A stretch of DNA of 64,000 nucleotides from Weissella confusa (GCF_004766315.1 NZ_PVSN01000021.1:1-64000); one strand, 5' to 3'. Positions 53,772-63,349 are shown, counted from the stretch's first letter. Numbers and translations are program-made. Notes: generated by a model not told the origin, from the letters alone.

Positions 53772-55422
53772 TATTGAAATTGCACAAGCGGCTGAAGTTT
53801 GGCCAATTGAAAAAATTGCAGAGAAGGCTGGCTTGACGGCAGCTGAATGGGAACCATACGGTCGTGATAAAGCCAAGATTGAAATCGATGAAACTGCCCG
53901 ACAAAATGATTTGGGTAAGTTGATTTTGGTGACGTCAATTAACCCAACACCGGCTGGTGAAGGTAAGTCAACGGTGACGGTTGGCTTGGCTGATGCGCTA
54001 AGTTTGGCTGGTAAGAAGACAATGGTTGCGTTGCGTGAGCCATCACTTGGACCAGTTATGGGCTTGAAGGGTGGTGCCACTGGTGGTGGATACGCCCAAG
54101 TTGTCCCAATGGCTGACATCAACTTGCACTTTACGGGTGATTTCCATGCTTTGACAAGTGCCCACAACACGTTGGCTGCCGTTATCGATAACAGCATCTA
54201 CCAAGGAAATCCTTTGAACATTGACCCACGTCGTTTGCTTTGGAAGCGCGCTTTGGACGTTAATGATCGTGCTTTGCGCCACATTACAATTGGTTTGGGT
54301 GGCCCAACTTCTGGGGTGCCACGTGAAGATGGTTTTGATATCACGGTTGCTTCTGAACTGATGGCTATTTTGACGTTGTCACATGATTTGATGGATATGA
54401 AGGCGCGTATTGAACGCATCGTTATCGGTTACACGTATGACAAGGAACCTGTGACAGTTAAGGACTTGGGCGTTGCTGGGGCGTTGACGACGTTGTTGAA
54501 GGATGCGATTAAGCCAAACTTGGTTCAAACGATTGCCCACACGCCAACGTTGATTCACGGAGGCCCATTTGCCAATATTGCGCAAGGAACCAACTCAGTT
54601 CGCGCAACTAAGACAGCTTTGCAATTGGCGGACTACGTTGTCACTGAAGCTGGTTTCGGGGCTGACTTGGGTGGTGAGAAGTTTTTGGACTTCAAGGTGC
54701 CATTGTTGGGCAAGACACCGGACGCAATTGTCATTGTGGCGACGGTACGTGCGTTGAAGATGCACGGCGGTTTGCCTAAGACGGAATTGACGGAACCTAA
54801 TTTGGACGCTTTGTCAGCTGGCTTGGCTAACTTGGGGCAACACTTGCAGAGTATGTCACGTTACGGCGTGCCAGTTGTCGTTGCCGTTAACCGCTTTGTG
54901 AGTGACACACCTGAAGAAATCGAGATGGTTGAAAATTACGTTCGTGAGCGTGGTGCTGAGGCCTACATGGCTGACGTTTGGGCGCAAGGTGGTGCTGGTG
55001 CGCCAGAGTTGGCGCAAGCGGTTATCGCAGCTACTGAGCAAGAAAGTCACTTTACGCCATTGTATGCACCTGAAGATGATGCTGTCACAAAGATCGAAAA
55101 GATTGTACAAACAATTTACGGCGGTGCTGGTGTTGAGTTGTCAGATAAGGCTGCTAAGCAATTGCGTGAGTTTGCTAAGCGTGGTTGGGATAAGATGCCA
55201 GTTATCATGGCAAAGACGCAATACTCACTAAGTGACGATGCGAAGAAGTTGGGCGCACCGGCGAACTTTAAGATTCATGTGCGTGAATTTGTGCCTAAGT
55301 TAGGCGCTGGCTTCTTGGTTGCCTTGACTGGTTCAATTTTGACGATGCCTGGCTTGCCAAGTCACCCGGCAGCATATGATATTGATATTGATGAAAGCGG
55401 TCAGATTACTGGCTTGTTCTAA
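53761..55422 (+). CDS. fhs: formate--tetrahydrofolate ligase
   Basis: 553 residues. Makes 10-formyl-THF from formate, THF and ATP, the one-carbon donor for PurN and PurH. The P-loop [20 protein letters not shown] is at ~58-77; [22 protein letters not shown] and the [11 protein letters not shown] region follow. ATG 53761 lies within the end of purD; earlier in-frame codons add no family sequence. Its place at the end of the purine operon fits supply on demand. Note that purA and purB are not in this cluster. Confidence 0.95.
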   Translation: MQTDIEIAQAAEVWPIEKIAEKAGLTAAEWEPYGRDKAKIEIDETARQNDLGKLILVTSINPTPAGEGKSTVTVGLADALSLAGKKTMVALREPSLGPVMGLKGGATGGGYAQVVPMADINLHFTGDFHALTSAHNTLAAVIDNSIYQGNPLNIDPRRLLWKRALDVNDRALRHITIGLGGPTSGVPREDGFDITVASELMAILTLSHDLMDMKARIERIVIGYTYDKEPVTVKDLGVAGALTTLLKDAIKPNLVQTIAHTPTLIHGGPFANIAQGTNSVRATKTALQLADYVVTEAGFGADLGGEKFLDFKVPLLGKTPDAIVIVATVRALKMHGGLPKTELTEPNLDALSAGLANLGQHLQSMSRYGVPVVVAVNRFVSDTPEEIEMVENYVRERGAEAYMADVWAQGGAGAPELAQAVIAATEQESHFTPLYAPEDDAVTKIEKIVQTIYGGAGVELSDKAAKQLREFAKRGWDKMPVIMAKTQYSLSDDAKKLGAPANFKIHVREFVPKLGAGFLVALTGSILTMPGLPSHPAAYDIDIDESGQITGLF

Positions 55423-55432
55423 AATTGCATAC

Positions 55433-55461
55433 AAAAAGCCGATCTAACTGATCGGCTTTTT
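55433..55461. terminator. bidirectional terminator of the purine operon
   Basis: 12-bp stem aaaaagccgatc / gatcggcttttt, loop taact. It also encodes the last residues (KKPIS) of the convergent GNAT gene. Confidence 0.92.
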
Positions 55462-55905
55462 GTATGCAATGATGTTGTTGTAAGCACCCGTTTTAATGAA
55501 ACCAAGCTTTTCCAAGACACGCTGTGAAGCGACGTTATCAACAAATGTTTCAGCTAGTAGAGTTGTTGGGTTCGGTAGTGCTGCAATAAAGCTGTGTAAA
55601 GCTTGGGTCATAATGCCGTGACCTGTAAACCGGCTATCTAAGAAATAGGCCAGGTCATATTCATTGGGGATGAAGTCGCCGGTTTCTGAGACCCGTGCGT
55701 AGGTGATAATGCTACCGATAATTTGTGATTTATACACGATGGCAGCCTGGAATGGCTGATATAAATCCGTTTCAAACATCATGCGACGTTGCTGCGTGTC
55801 TGCATCGGGCAAACCAGCTCCTTGCATAATTTCAGGTTGTGCGATTAATTTTTCATAGGCATCGAAGTCTGTCGATTGCCAGGAACGTAAGGTGATTTTA
55901 GCCAT
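55444..55905 (-). CDS. GNAT-family N-acetyltransferase
   Basis: 153 residues. The acetyl-CoA fold is visible: LRSWQSTDFDAYEKLI at the start, beta strand AYFLDSRFTGHGIMTQAL with a weak R/Q-x-x-G-x-G/A loop (RFTGHGI), and VASQRVLEKLGF near the end, typical of RimJ/RimL-like enzymes. The substrate is unknown. The stop codon falls within the shared terminator. It is cotranscribed with the PAP2-like gene three bases upstream. Confidence 0.85.
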   Translation of the reverse strand: MAKITLRSWQSTDFDAYEKLIAQPEIMQGAGLPDADTQQRRMMFETDLYQPFQAAIVYKSQIIGSIITYARVSETGDFIPNEYDLAYFLDSRFTGHGIMTQALHSFIAALPNPTTLLAETFVDNVASQRVLEKLGFIKTGAYNNIIAYKKPIS

Positions 55906-55908
55906 TTT

Positions 55909-56556
55909 TTAGAACCATGAATTACTGAATCCGTTCATGCGGTACGCGCGCGGGGCGTAATTACCATAGAACTGTGCGGCGAGTTGTAACCAAGCAATCG
56001 CGAGTAGCCAGCCAGCCACAGCATCAGAAAATGTGTAGTTAGTTGAGAGAATCGTGCCGATAAAGGTGAGAATCCACCCCGTTAAAATAATAATTTGACC
56101 AGCAATTTGACGCGGAAATGATTTCAACTCCGGCACGACAATCTTGCTGAGAAAGAAATAAAGTAACGTGACGAAAAACATGGTATGGGCTGGAAACTGG
56201 GTGACCTGCCCGGCTAAACGGTGGTGAAAAATTAACGAAAAGATGTTAATCAGTAACCAACCGCTGATAGTTGTCAGGACAATCCAAGCAGCTGGAATTT
56301 TGAACTTAAAGCCCCAAAGTAGAAAGGCAAGTGCAAAAATGACCAGGCCAAATAACAAGCCGTGACTAAACAAAACGAATGGTTTAGTTAATGTCGATAG
56401 TGACGCAGGGGCCAGGCTATCTAAAAAATTCTGCTCGGTTGAATCGATCAGGGTCAGCGTTGGTGCGCTGACGAAAGTACTGATGGTTAGAATTAAAAAC
56501 GCCAGTACACTTATTATTAGCATAATAAGCCGGCTTTTAGAGGGCTTAATGATCAT
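55909..56556 (-). CDS. PAP2-superfamily membrane protein, degenerate
   Basis: 215 residues, six hydrophobic helices in the layout of type 2 phosphatidic acid phosphatases. The catalytic motifs are altered: the usual PSGHT is PAHTM (QFPAHTMFF) and the usual R-x-x-x-x-H-x-x-x-D is TNYTFSDAVAG, without the His nucleophile. Activity is therefore doubtful. Start ATG 56556 is 12 bases after aaaggag; an in-frame TTG at 56580 would overlap that site. Confidence 0.7.
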   Translation of the reverse strand: MIIKPSKSRLIMLIISVLAFLILTISTFVSAPTLTLIDSTEQNFLDSLAPASLSTLTKPFVLFSHGLLFGLVIFALAFLLWGFKFKIPAAWIVLTTISGWLLINIFSLIFHHRLAGQVTQFPAHTMFFVTLLYFFLSKIVVPELKSFPRQIAGQIIILTGWILTFIGTILSTNYTFSDAVAGWLLAIAWLQLAAQFYGNYAPRAYRMNGFSNSWF

Positions 56557-56698
56557 GATAATCGACAACTCCTTTAACAACCAATGTGGTTAACTAACTT
56601 TTCCTCTATCGTATCATCAATGTTTTTAAAAAGGGTGTGATTAAGTTTTATGCTTAAGCGGTATTTAAGAAGTTTTTGGGATTAGATTGCGAGTTGGG

Positions 56699-56984
56699 TT
56701 GACGACGCCTGAAAACATGCTTATACTTAGTTTCATAAATTAAATATGACATAGAGGTCGCAACCAACATGAGTGGTCAACCAAGTCGGCAGACAAGGCG
56801 GTTGATTTAAAGGGGCGGTTGCCGAAATGTGTTTTCACGGCGGTGAAACATGTTGGTCCTTACGTGAACAACGGAAGGACTGTCGCAGCAAAATTCGTCG
56901 GCTGCGGAGCGCTATCGACAACACTAATGATTTCAAACGAGGTCCCTAGTTTATGCGATGGTATGAACTGGGGACTTTTTTCGT
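56699..56984 (+). promoter_or_regulatory. lysine riboswitch (L box) with promoter and terminator
   Basis: Promoter TTGACG / TATACT with 17-bp spacer (56699-56727). The aptamer spans ~56749-56916: atagaggtcgc (P1 left), ggggcggttgccgaaatg, gttggtccttacg...ggaaggactgtcgc and gcgctat (P1 right), the conserved L-box blocks in order. A terminator, aggtccctagtt / aactggggactt plus T run, follows at 56940-56982. Lysine should favour termination and switch off lysP. The stretch 56581-56698 before it has no gene. Confidence 0.93.
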
Positions 56985-57024
56985 TCTCACGAGTGCGATT
57001 AGGCCTCTCTATATAGGAGGAATT

Positions 57025-58494
57025 ATGTCAGATAATCAACAGAATCAAGGGACGCTGAAGCGCACGATGAAGACGCGTCACCTGTCAATGATTGCCCTTG
57101 GTGGGACAATCGGAACTGGTTTGTTCGTTGCCTCAGGTGCAACGGTTGCACAAGCTGGACCATTCGGAGCCCTGACTGCTTATGCGGTTATCGGTTTGAT
57201 GGTTTACTTCTTGATGACCAGTTTGGGTGAGATGGCGACTTACATGCCAGTTTCAGGTTCATTCTCAACGTTCGCCGATCGTTTCGTTGATCCTGCTTTC
57301 GGTTTTGCCATGGGTTGGAATTATTGGTTTAATTGGGCAATTACGGTTGCGGTTGAAGCGGCAACGGTCGGTGTGGTCATGGGCTACTGGTTGCCAAATG
57401 TTCCAAGTTGGATTTGGTCAGCACTAGTGTTGCTCTTGATTACGGTCATTAACTTGATGTCAGCTAAGTCATACGCTGAAACTGAGTTCTGGATGGCAAC
57501 AATTAAGGTTGTTGCGGTTGTTGCGTTCTTGGTCATCGGAGTTGCAACGATCTTCGGTATCATGGCTTATCACCCGGATGTCCCACGTAACTTGTCAGCT
57601 GGTGGTAACCACGGATTTGTTGGTGGTGTTGGTGGTATGCTAGCCGTCTTCATGGTGGCTGGTTTCTCATTCCAAGGAACTGAAATGGTTGGTATTACGG
57701 CTGGTGAGTCAGAAACACCAGAAACGTCAGTGCCAACGGCTATCAAGCAAGTCTTCTGGCGTATCCTATTGTTCTACATCCTTGCCATCTTCATTATTGG
57801 GGCATTGATTTACTACAAGGATCCAAACTTGCTCCGTTCAAGTGAAACAAACATTGCGGTCTCACCATTTACTTTGGTCTTTAAGCAAGCTGGTTTGGCT
57901 GCTGCCGCTTCAATTATGAACGCTGTTATCTTGACGTCAGTTATTTCTTCAGCTAACTCTGGTGTATACGCTTCAACGCGTATGTTGTACGCTATGGCCG
58001 TTGAAGGAAAGGCGCCAAAGATATTCGCACGTGTTAACATCAACACGGGTATTCCAGTACCAGCTTTGTTGGCTACGGTTGCCGTTGGTTTGTTGACGTT
58101 CGTCACGTCTGTTTTCGGACCTGGCATCTACTACTACTTGGTGGCTGCTTCAGGTTTGACTGGATTCATCGCTTGGATTGGTATCGCGATTTCACACTAT
58201 CGTTTCCGTCGTGCCTTTGTCGCACAAGGTCGTGATGTGAAGAAGCTCCGCTACCATGCTAAGTGGTTCCCAGTTGGCCCAATCTTGGCTTTGGTATTGT
58301 CAATCGTCGTTGTTGTTGGACAAGATTTGGCATCATTCCAAGGACCAATTTCACACTGGAACTGGTCAGGAATTATCACAACGTACATGTCACTACCATT
58401 GTTTATTGGGTTGTACCTTGGATACAAGATTAAGCACAAGACAAAGTTGCGTAAGTTGACGGAAGTTGATTTGGATACGGACGCACGACAATAA
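57025..58494 (+). CDS. lysP: lysine-specific amino acid permease (APC family)
   Basis: 489 residues, twelve membrane helices. RHLSMIALGGTIGTGLFVASGATVAQAGP, GEMATYMPVSGSFSTFADRFVDPAFGFAMGWNYW and FSFQGTEMVGITAGESE are typical of the LysP branch of amino acid permeases. The lysine riboswitch directly upstream strongly supports lysine as substrate. ATG 57025 follows taggagg; an earlier in-frame codon lies in the terminator. Confidence 0.94.
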   Translation: MSDNQQNQGTLKRTMKTRHLSMIALGGTIGTGLFVASGATVAQAGPFGALTAYAVIGLMVYFLMTSLGEMATYMPVSGSFSTFADRFVDPAFGFAMGWNYWFNWAITVAVEAATVGVVMGYWLPNVPSWIWSALVLLLITVINLMSAKSYAETEFWMATIKVVAVVAFLVIGVATIFGIMAYHPDVPRNLSAGGNHGFVGGVGGMLAVFMVAGFSFQGTEMVGITAGESETPETSVPTAIKQVFWRILLFYILAIFIIGALIYYKDPNLLRSSETNIAVSPFTLVFKQAGLAAAASIMNAVILTSVISSANSGVYASTRMLYAMAVEGKAPKIFARVNINTGIPVPALLATVAVGLLTFVTSVFGPGIYYYLVAASGLTGFIAWIGIAISHYRFRRAFVAQGRDVKKLRYHAKWFPVGPILALVLSIVVVVGQDLASFQGPISHWNWSGIITTYMSLPLFIGLYLGYKIKHKTKLRKLTEVDLDTDARQ

Positions 58495-58502
58495 TAATGT
58501 TC

Positions 58503-58536
58503 AAAAACGCACAAGCTGTAAGCTTGTGTGTTTTTT
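58503..58536 (+). terminator. terminator after lysP
   Basis: Stem aaaacgcacaagct / agcttgtgtgtttt with T run. Confidence 0.9.
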
Positions 58537-58571
58537 GTTTGAATATTGGAACAGATAACAAACAAAAATTG

Positions 58572-58600
58572 TGTACAAAAAAAGTGAAAAATAGTACAAT
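58572..58600 (+). promoter_or_regulatory. promoter of pyk
   Basis: TGTACA (58572-58577) and TACAAT (58595-58600), 17-bp spacer. No cre site recognised. Confidence 0.55.
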
Positions 58601-58656
58601 TAATGTCAGTTAGATAGATACACTATCAACACAAAACGAAGGAGATTTTTCAGATC

Positions 58657-60078
58657 ATGAAGAAGACCAAGATTGTTTCAACGCTTGGACCAGCTAGTTC
58701 TGACGTCGAGACTATTACTAAGTTGATCGAGTCAGGTGCAAACGTTGTACGTTTCAACTTCTCACACGGAGACCACGAAGAGCACTTGGGTCGTATGAAC
58801 GCTGTGCGCGAAGCTGAGAAGATTTCAGGTAAGACTGTAGGATTCTTGTTGGACACTAAGGGTGCCGAAATCCGTACAACTGTTCAAGAGCCAGGTAAGA
58901 TTGAGTTCAACATCGGTGATGTTGTTCGCATCTCAATGGATGCTTCTCTTGAAGGTACTAAGGAAAAGGTTGCCGTAACTTACCCTGGTTTGTTCGACGA
59001 CGTTAAGGTTGGCGGACACGTTTTGTTCGACGACGGTAAGATCGACATGTTGATCACTGAAAAGGACGAAGCTAACCGCGAATTGGTTACTGAAGTTCAA
59101 AACCACGGTTTGTTGGGATCACGTAAGGGTGTTAACGCACCTGGTGTTTCAATCAACTTGCCAGGTATCACTGAAAAGGATGCCGATGACATCCGCTTCG
59201 GTTTGGAACAAGGTATCCAATACATCGCCGCTTCATTCGTACGTAAGCCTTCAGACGTTGAAGACATCCGTGCTTTGTTGGTAGAAGCTGGTAAGGAAGA
59301 CGTTATGATCTTCCCTAAGATCGAATCACAAGAAGGTATCGACAACTTTGCCGAAATCTTGAAGGTTTCTGATGGTTTGATGATTGCTCGTGGAGACATG
59401 GGTGTTGAAATCCCAGCAGAAAACGTTCCTTTGGTACAAAAGGACTTGATCCGCATGATGAACGCTGCCGGTAAGCCAGTTATCACTGCTACTGACATGT
59501 TGGACTCAATGCAAGAGAACCCACGCCCAACGCGTGCCGAAGCTTCCGACGTTGCCAACGCCGTATTTGACGGAACTGACGCTACTATGTTGTCAGGTGA
59601 GTCAGCTAACGGTGCTTACCCAGTTGCTGCTGTTGCTACTATGGCACGCATCGACGAGAAGGCTGAAACTGCTTTGGCAGCAAACGGCCGTCACGTAAAC
59701 GACTTCGACGCATCAGACGTTACTGAATCAGTTGCTGCTGCTGTTGCTACGGCTGCAGAAAACTTGAACGTTAAGGCTATTGTTGCTGCAACGACTTCAG
59801 GTTACACGGCAAAGATGATCTCAAAGTACCGTCCTAACGCTGATATCTTGGCATTGACGTTCGACGAGCGTGTACAACGTTCATTGACGATCTACTGGGG
59901 TGTTCAACCAGTGATCTCAGAAGCAGTGGACAACACTGACGCTTTGATCGAATTGGCTAAGAAGGAAGTTGTTGCTGCAGGTTTGGCAGAAAAGGGTGAT
60001 ACTATCATCGTTACTGCAGGTATTCCTGTAACGACTTCAGGTACGACTAACTTGATGACGATCGTTACGGTCGACTAA
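58657..60078 (+). CDS. pyk: pyruvate kinase
   Basis: 473 residues. PEP plus ADP to pyruvate plus ATP, last step of glycolysis or the phosphoketolase branch. KTKIVSTLGPASS, RFNFSHGDHEEH, FPKIESQEGIDNFAEIL (catalytic Lys), ARGDMGVEIP and TATDMLDSMQENPRPTRAEASDVANAV are signature motifs. It lacks the ~110-residue C-terminal PEP-utiliser domain found in many Firmicutes pyruvate kinases. Codon use is extremely biased, as for a very abundant protein. Confidence 0.97.
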   Translation: MKKTKIVSTLGPASSDVETITKLIESGANVVRFNFSHGDHEEHLGRMNAVREAEKISGKTVGFLLDTKGAEIRTTVQEPGKIEFNIGDVVRISMDASLEGTKEKVAVTYPGLFDDVKVGGHVLFDDGKIDMLITEKDEANRELVTEVQNHGLLGSRKGVNAPGVSINLPGITEKDADDIRFGLEQGIQYIAASFVRKPSDVEDIRALLVEAGKEDVMIFPKIESQEGIDNFAEILKVSDGLMIARGDMGVEIPAENVPLVQKDLIRMMNAAGKPVITATDMLDSMQENPRPTRAEASDVANAVFDGTDATMLSGESANGAYPVAAVATMARIDEKAETALAANGRHVNDFDASDVTESVAAAVATAAENLNVKAIVAATTSGYTAKMISKYRPNADILALTFDERVQRSLTIYWGVQPVISEAVDNTDALIELAKKEVVAAGLAEKGDTIIVTAGIPVTTSGTTNLMTIVTVD

Positions 60079-60097
60079 TTATTAGTTGTTAATTAAG

Positions 60098-60129
60098 AAC
60101 GAGAGATACATTGTATCTCTCGTTTTTTT
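60098..60129 (+). terminator. terminator after pyk
   Basis: Stem aacgagagatac / gtatctctcgtt, loop att, then T run. Confidence 0.93.
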
Positions 60130-60232
60130 GTTGTCGCGAAAAGCAAAGAAGCAGGTTAAAGCAGACAACATTTTTAGGCAACTTTATGTTATTCTGTTGT
60201 TAAGACTATAACGAAGTGATGAGGAAGTGCTG

Positions 60233-61186
60233 ATGAGTTGGCAAGAAATAATTGTTGAGACACAAACTGAGGCTGTTGAAGCTGTCAGCAACATTTTGAT
60301 GGAAGCCGGTGCAGAAGGTATCCAAATCGATGACGCAGCAGATGTGAACAGCTACGAACCTGCTGATGCCACTGTATGGGTTGATTGGGATGTTGTTGAG
60401 CACCGCGAATCAGGTGCGACGGTCGCTGGTTATTTTGCAGAAGACGTTAATTTGCCTGAAGTGATTAACGATGTGCAAATGCGTGTGAACCAATTGGCGT
60501 CATTTGGACTTGATGCAACACCAGGTAAGGTAACAACGAGTGCCGTTAAGGATGAAGACTGGGCAACTGAATGGCAAAAGTACTACCACCCAGTGCGTGT
60601 GACGCGTCATTTGACAGTCGTACCAAAGTGGGAAGAATACCAACCAGCCCAAGAAGGTGAAAAAGTGATTGTTTTGGACGCTGGAATGGCCTTTGGAACT
60701 GGTACCCACCCAACGACACGCTTGATGATGCAAGCGCTTGAAATCGTCGTACGTGGCGGTGAGCGTTTGCTAGACGTTGGAACTGGTTCAGGTGTGCTTG
60801 GTATTGCTGCAAAGTTGTTGGGTGCTGATAAGGTGCTTGGAACTGACATTGATGAGGTTGCCGTTCGATCAGCCCAAGGTAATTTGGATTTGAACCCAGT
60901 TGCCTCAGATATTCAAGTGATGGCCAGCGACTTGCTAAGCGATGTACCGGCCCAAGAATTCGATATCGTCGTGGCGAACATGTTGGCTGAAGTGCTTGTA
61001 CCATTGATTCTACAAGTTGATAGCGTTTTGCGCCCAGGTGGTAAGTTCTTGTTGTCAGGTATTTATGAAGACAAGGCACAAACGATTATTGCGAAGTTGG
61101 AAGAGAATGGCTACGCACTTGATGAAACGATGAAGCTTGGTGAATGGTATGGTTTGATTGCTCACCGTAAAAGCGAGGATGAATAA
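60233..61186 (+). CDS. prmA: ribosomal protein L11 methyltransferase
   Basis: 317 residues. Trimethylates L11. EIIVETQTEAVEAVSNILMEAGAEGIQIDD is the typical N-terminal domain. The SAM site follows: DAGMAFGTGTHPTTRLMMQ, LLDVGTGSGVLGIAAKLLGA, and catalytic VVANMLAEV. ATG 60233 follows gaggaagtgctg. Its TAA overlaps the next ATG. Confidence 0.95.
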   Translation: MSWQEIIVETQTEAVEAVSNILMEAGAEGIQIDDAADVNSYEPADATVWVDWDVVEHRESGATVAGYFAEDVNLPEVINDVQMRVNQLASFGLDATPGKVTTSAVKDEDWATEWQKYYHPVRVTRHLTVVPKWEEYQPAQEGEKVIVLDAGMAFGTGTHPTTRLMMQALEIVVRGGERLLDVGTGSGVLGIAAKLLGADKVLGTDIDEVAVRSAQGNLDLNPVASDIQVMASDLLSDVPAQEFDIVVANMLAEVLVPLILQVDSVLRPGGKFLLSGIYEDKAQTIIAKLEENGYALDETMKLGEWYGLIAHRKSEDE

Positions 61187-61932
61187 TGCAACGTTATTTT
61201 TTGACTGAAGCGCCAGCCGGTCAAGAATTTATTTTGCCAGAAGATGTGCAACATCATTTAATGACCGTCCTTCGTGGTAAGGAAGGGACACAGGCAGAAT
61301 TTGTGTATCCTGATCAACAAACCATGGTGGTGGCTGAAGTAATTCAAATTGCTGATGAAACGACGACAATGCGCGTGGTTGAAGAAGTGGCTACTGATGT
61401 TGAATTGCCAGTGGAGACCACAATCATTCTTGGCCTTGCTAAGGGTGATAAGCCTGAATTGGTTGTTCAAAAAGCGACAGAATTAGGTGTTCACCATGTG
61501 ATTATCGTGGAGACGGATTGGTCGGTTGTACACTGGGGCATGAAGGCCGATAAGAAGCTTGCGCGATTGCAGAAGATTGCCCAAGGGGCTGCTGAACAAT
61601 CGCACCGCTTACGTGTGCCAGATGTGACGTATGTTGAAAAACTACGTGATTTGGTGTTGCCGGATGATATGGTTAAGATTGTTGCCTGGGAAGAGAGCGC
61701 CAAACAGGGTGAAACAGCGCAACTGGTTGCGCAATTCAGTCGTTTGAATGCGGGTGACAAAATTGCCTTTTTGGTTGGACCTGAAGGTGGTTTAAAGGAA
61801 AGTGAGTTAGACTTACTAACGAAGACGTTTGGCTTTGTGCCAGCAGGATTGGGCCCACGTATTTTACGGGCTGAGACTGCACCGCTTTATGCGCTAAGTG
61901 CACTAAGCTACGCACTTGAGTTAGCACGTTAG
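61186..61932 (+). CDS. rsmE: 16S rRNA m3U1498 methyltransferase
   Basis: 248 residues, SPOUT-family enzyme that methylates U1498 of 16S rRNA. MQRYFLTEAPAGQEF with HHLMTVLRGKEG is the PUA-like N-terminal part; IGPEGG-type VGPEGGLKESEL and GLGPRILRAETAPLYALSALSYA are the cofactor knot. It is translationally coupled to prmA, an arrangement common in Firmicutes. Confidence 0.95.
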   Translation: MQRYFLTEAPAGQEFILPEDVQHHLMTVLRGKEGTQAEFVYPDQQTMVVAEVIQIADETTTMRVVEEVATDVELPVETTIILGLAKGDKPELVVQKATELGVHHVIIVETDWSVVHWGMKADKKLARLQKIAQGAAEQSHRLRVPDVTYVEKLRDLVLPDDMVKIVAWEESAKQGETAQLVAQFSRLNAGDKIAFLVGPEGGLKESELDLLTKTFGFVPAGLGPRILRAETAPLYALSALSYALELAR

Positions 61933-61943
61933 AATTTTTAAGG

Positions 61944-61967
61944 TTAACATCGTTGCAGGGATGTTAA
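61944..61967 (+). promoter_or_regulatory. inverted repeat before the 61981 gene
   Basis: TTAACATC-8 nt-GATGTTAA, a perfect 8-bp repeat ending just before the aaagggg RBS. It may act as an operator or as a hairpin near the start codon. Confidence 0.45.
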
Positions 61968-61980
61968 AAGGGGAATTGAT

Positions 61981-62361
61981 ATGAAGCGTTTGAAAGAAGC
62001 GTGGGATTGGCGGTTCTGGATTTGGATGCCAATCTTGGGGTGGTTAGTACCGTTTTTGATTAACGAATCACCGTTGACAGCGAATGTTAAAATTATTTTT
62101 TCATTGTTTGTGGCAAACATGATTTTCAGTGCCATTGCAGGCGCATTCTTGCGTAAGCGAGGGGCGTTCTGGTACTTGATGTTTGTGTGGCCGGTCGTGT
62201 TCTTGGTGTCAGTTTGGCTACATTTGAACTCAGCAATGTACGGCTACTATTTGGCGGCCCTTTATTTCGTCATTGAGTTGTTTGCCTTTACACGTGGACA
62301 AGAGGAAGAAATCGACATCGAGGATCAAATTCCAGTTGATGGCGGCTTCCGCGAAATTTAA
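61981..62361 (+). CDS. unknown membrane protein (126 aa)
   Basis: Not recognised. It starts with a basic, Trp-rich segment (MKRLKEAWDWRFWIWMPILGW), has four hydrophobic helices to ~105, and ends with an acidic cytoplasmic tail (GQEEEIDIEDQIPVDGGFREI). Such a bacterial inner-membrane layout suggests tail interaction with a cytoplasmic partner, but no function can be assigned. aaagggg precedes the ATG. It follows rsmE by 48 bases and ends in its own terminator. Confidence 0.65.
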   Translation: MKRLKEAWDWRFWIWMPILGWLVPFLINESPLTANVKIIFSLFVANMIFSAIAGAFLRKRGAFWYLMFVWPVVFLVSVWLHLNSAMYGYYLAALYFVIELFAFTRGQEEEIDIEDQIPVDGGFREI

Positions 62362-62371
62362 ATAACTATCG

Positions 62372-62405
62372 AAAAAGCGACCTCAGTCTTGAGGTCGCTT
62401 TTTTT
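62372..62405 (+). terminator. terminator before the mraZ region
   Basis: Stem aaaagcgacctca / tgaggtcgctttt followed by T run. Confidence 0.93.
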
Positions 62406-62486
62406 GTGTGGTTTTGGGCACTGAGTGGGGAGTGGGACCTACGACGGCGTAGGTTGAAGTAAACCTATCGATGGCTTAATGGCGTC

Positions 62487-62573
62487 GGTGGGGATGCCGC
62501 CCACTTTTTGTTCAAATCCCCACCACTTTCCACCACCTAATCTTCCCACCCACTGTCCCCCACCTCTCACCAT
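62487..62573 (-). promoter_or_regulatory. reverse-oriented array of MraZ-type boxes
   Basis: CCAC (GTGG on the minus strand) occurs at 62520, 62530, 62550 and 62560, with CCAT at 62570, on a 10-bp grid (only 62540 lacks it), plus off-grid copies at 62501, 62523, 62533 and 62546. A GTGGGGA/TCCCCAC inverted repeat (62488-62494, 62517-62523) borders it. It is the mirror of the array at 62742. Confidence 0.55.
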
Positions 62574-62741
62574 CTTCATAACTAAGTTGTTAACCGTTGG
62601 TATATCAAGGATTTGGCCTTATAACCTTAAAAAATTCTTCATTTTCTAAAGTTATTCGAAAACTTGTAAAGTGACTGTTAAAAAGGAGCGTCAGAGCCGG
62701 TGTAATAGGCTTTTGAACCCTAAAATACACCATATATCCCA

Positions 62742-62786
62742 GTGGTAGAACGTGGGGGTAGGTGGTGGAAGGTGGGAGATTGTGGT
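62742..62786 (+). promoter_or_regulatory. five MraZ-type direct repeats, 10-bp period
   Basis: GTGG occurs at exactly 62742, 62752, 62762, 62772 and 62782. E. coli MraZ represses its own operon through TGGGN repeats with 5-bp spacers, that is the same 10-bp period. The array lies 85 bases before the mraZ ATG. Confidence 0.75.
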
Positions 62787-62870
62787 AAATTAAATGTATT
62801 GAAATGTCGACTATTCTCAATACGCCACAGCATCTGAAATTGCTGAATAAATTGAAAGGGGGTATCGCCG

Positions 62871-63305
62871 ATGTTCATGGGAACTTACCAACACACGTTG
62901 GATACTAAGAACCGGTTGATTATCCCCGCAAAATTCCGCAATCAGTTGGGTGAATCCTTTGTGATTACACGCTGGATGGATCACTCATTGCGTGCCTACA
63001 CGATGCAAGGCTGGGAAGATTTTTCAACTAAGATTAATGCATTGCCAGAAACGAATGCCAAGGCGCGCCAATTTAAGCGTTTTGTCTTCGGTGGTGCGAC
63101 AGAAGTTGAATTCGACAAGCAAGGGCGTGTGAACCTATCACCAACCTTGCGTGAATACGCAAATATCGATAAGGATGTCACGGTCTTCGGTTTGGGTGAT
63201 GATACATTCGAACTTTGGAGTGCCGAGAAGTGGCAAGCTTACGAAGAAGAAACTGCAGAGAATTTTGATGATATTGCTGATGGATTGGAAGACTTGGGCT
63301 TCTAA
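62871..63305 (+). CDS. mraZ: division/cell wall cluster transcriptional repressor MraZ
   Basis: 144 residues, two SpoVT/AbrB-like half-domains, each with the DxxxR motif (DTKNRLIIPAKFR at ~11-23; DKQGRVNLSPTLR at ~84-96). MraZ binds direct repeats upstream of its own gene; a matching array is present. aaaggggg lies before the ATG. First gene of the division and cell wall (dcw) cluster. Confidence 0.96.
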   Translation: MFMGTYQHTLDTKNRLIIPAKFRNQLGESFVITRWMDHSLRAYTMQGWEDFSTKINALPETNAKARQFKRFVFGGATEVEFDKQGRVNLSPTLREYANIDKDVTVFGLGDDTFELWSAEKWQAYEEETAENFDDIADGLEDLGF

Positions 63306-63349
63306 CAGCAAATTGATACGAACTAGAAAGGTCGAACAGGCAATTACAT

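Noticed and set aside
62605-62820. 71-aa minus-strand ORF in the mraZ leader
   Set aside because: No convincing RBS, biased composition, and it covers the MraZ-box array; treated as noncoding.
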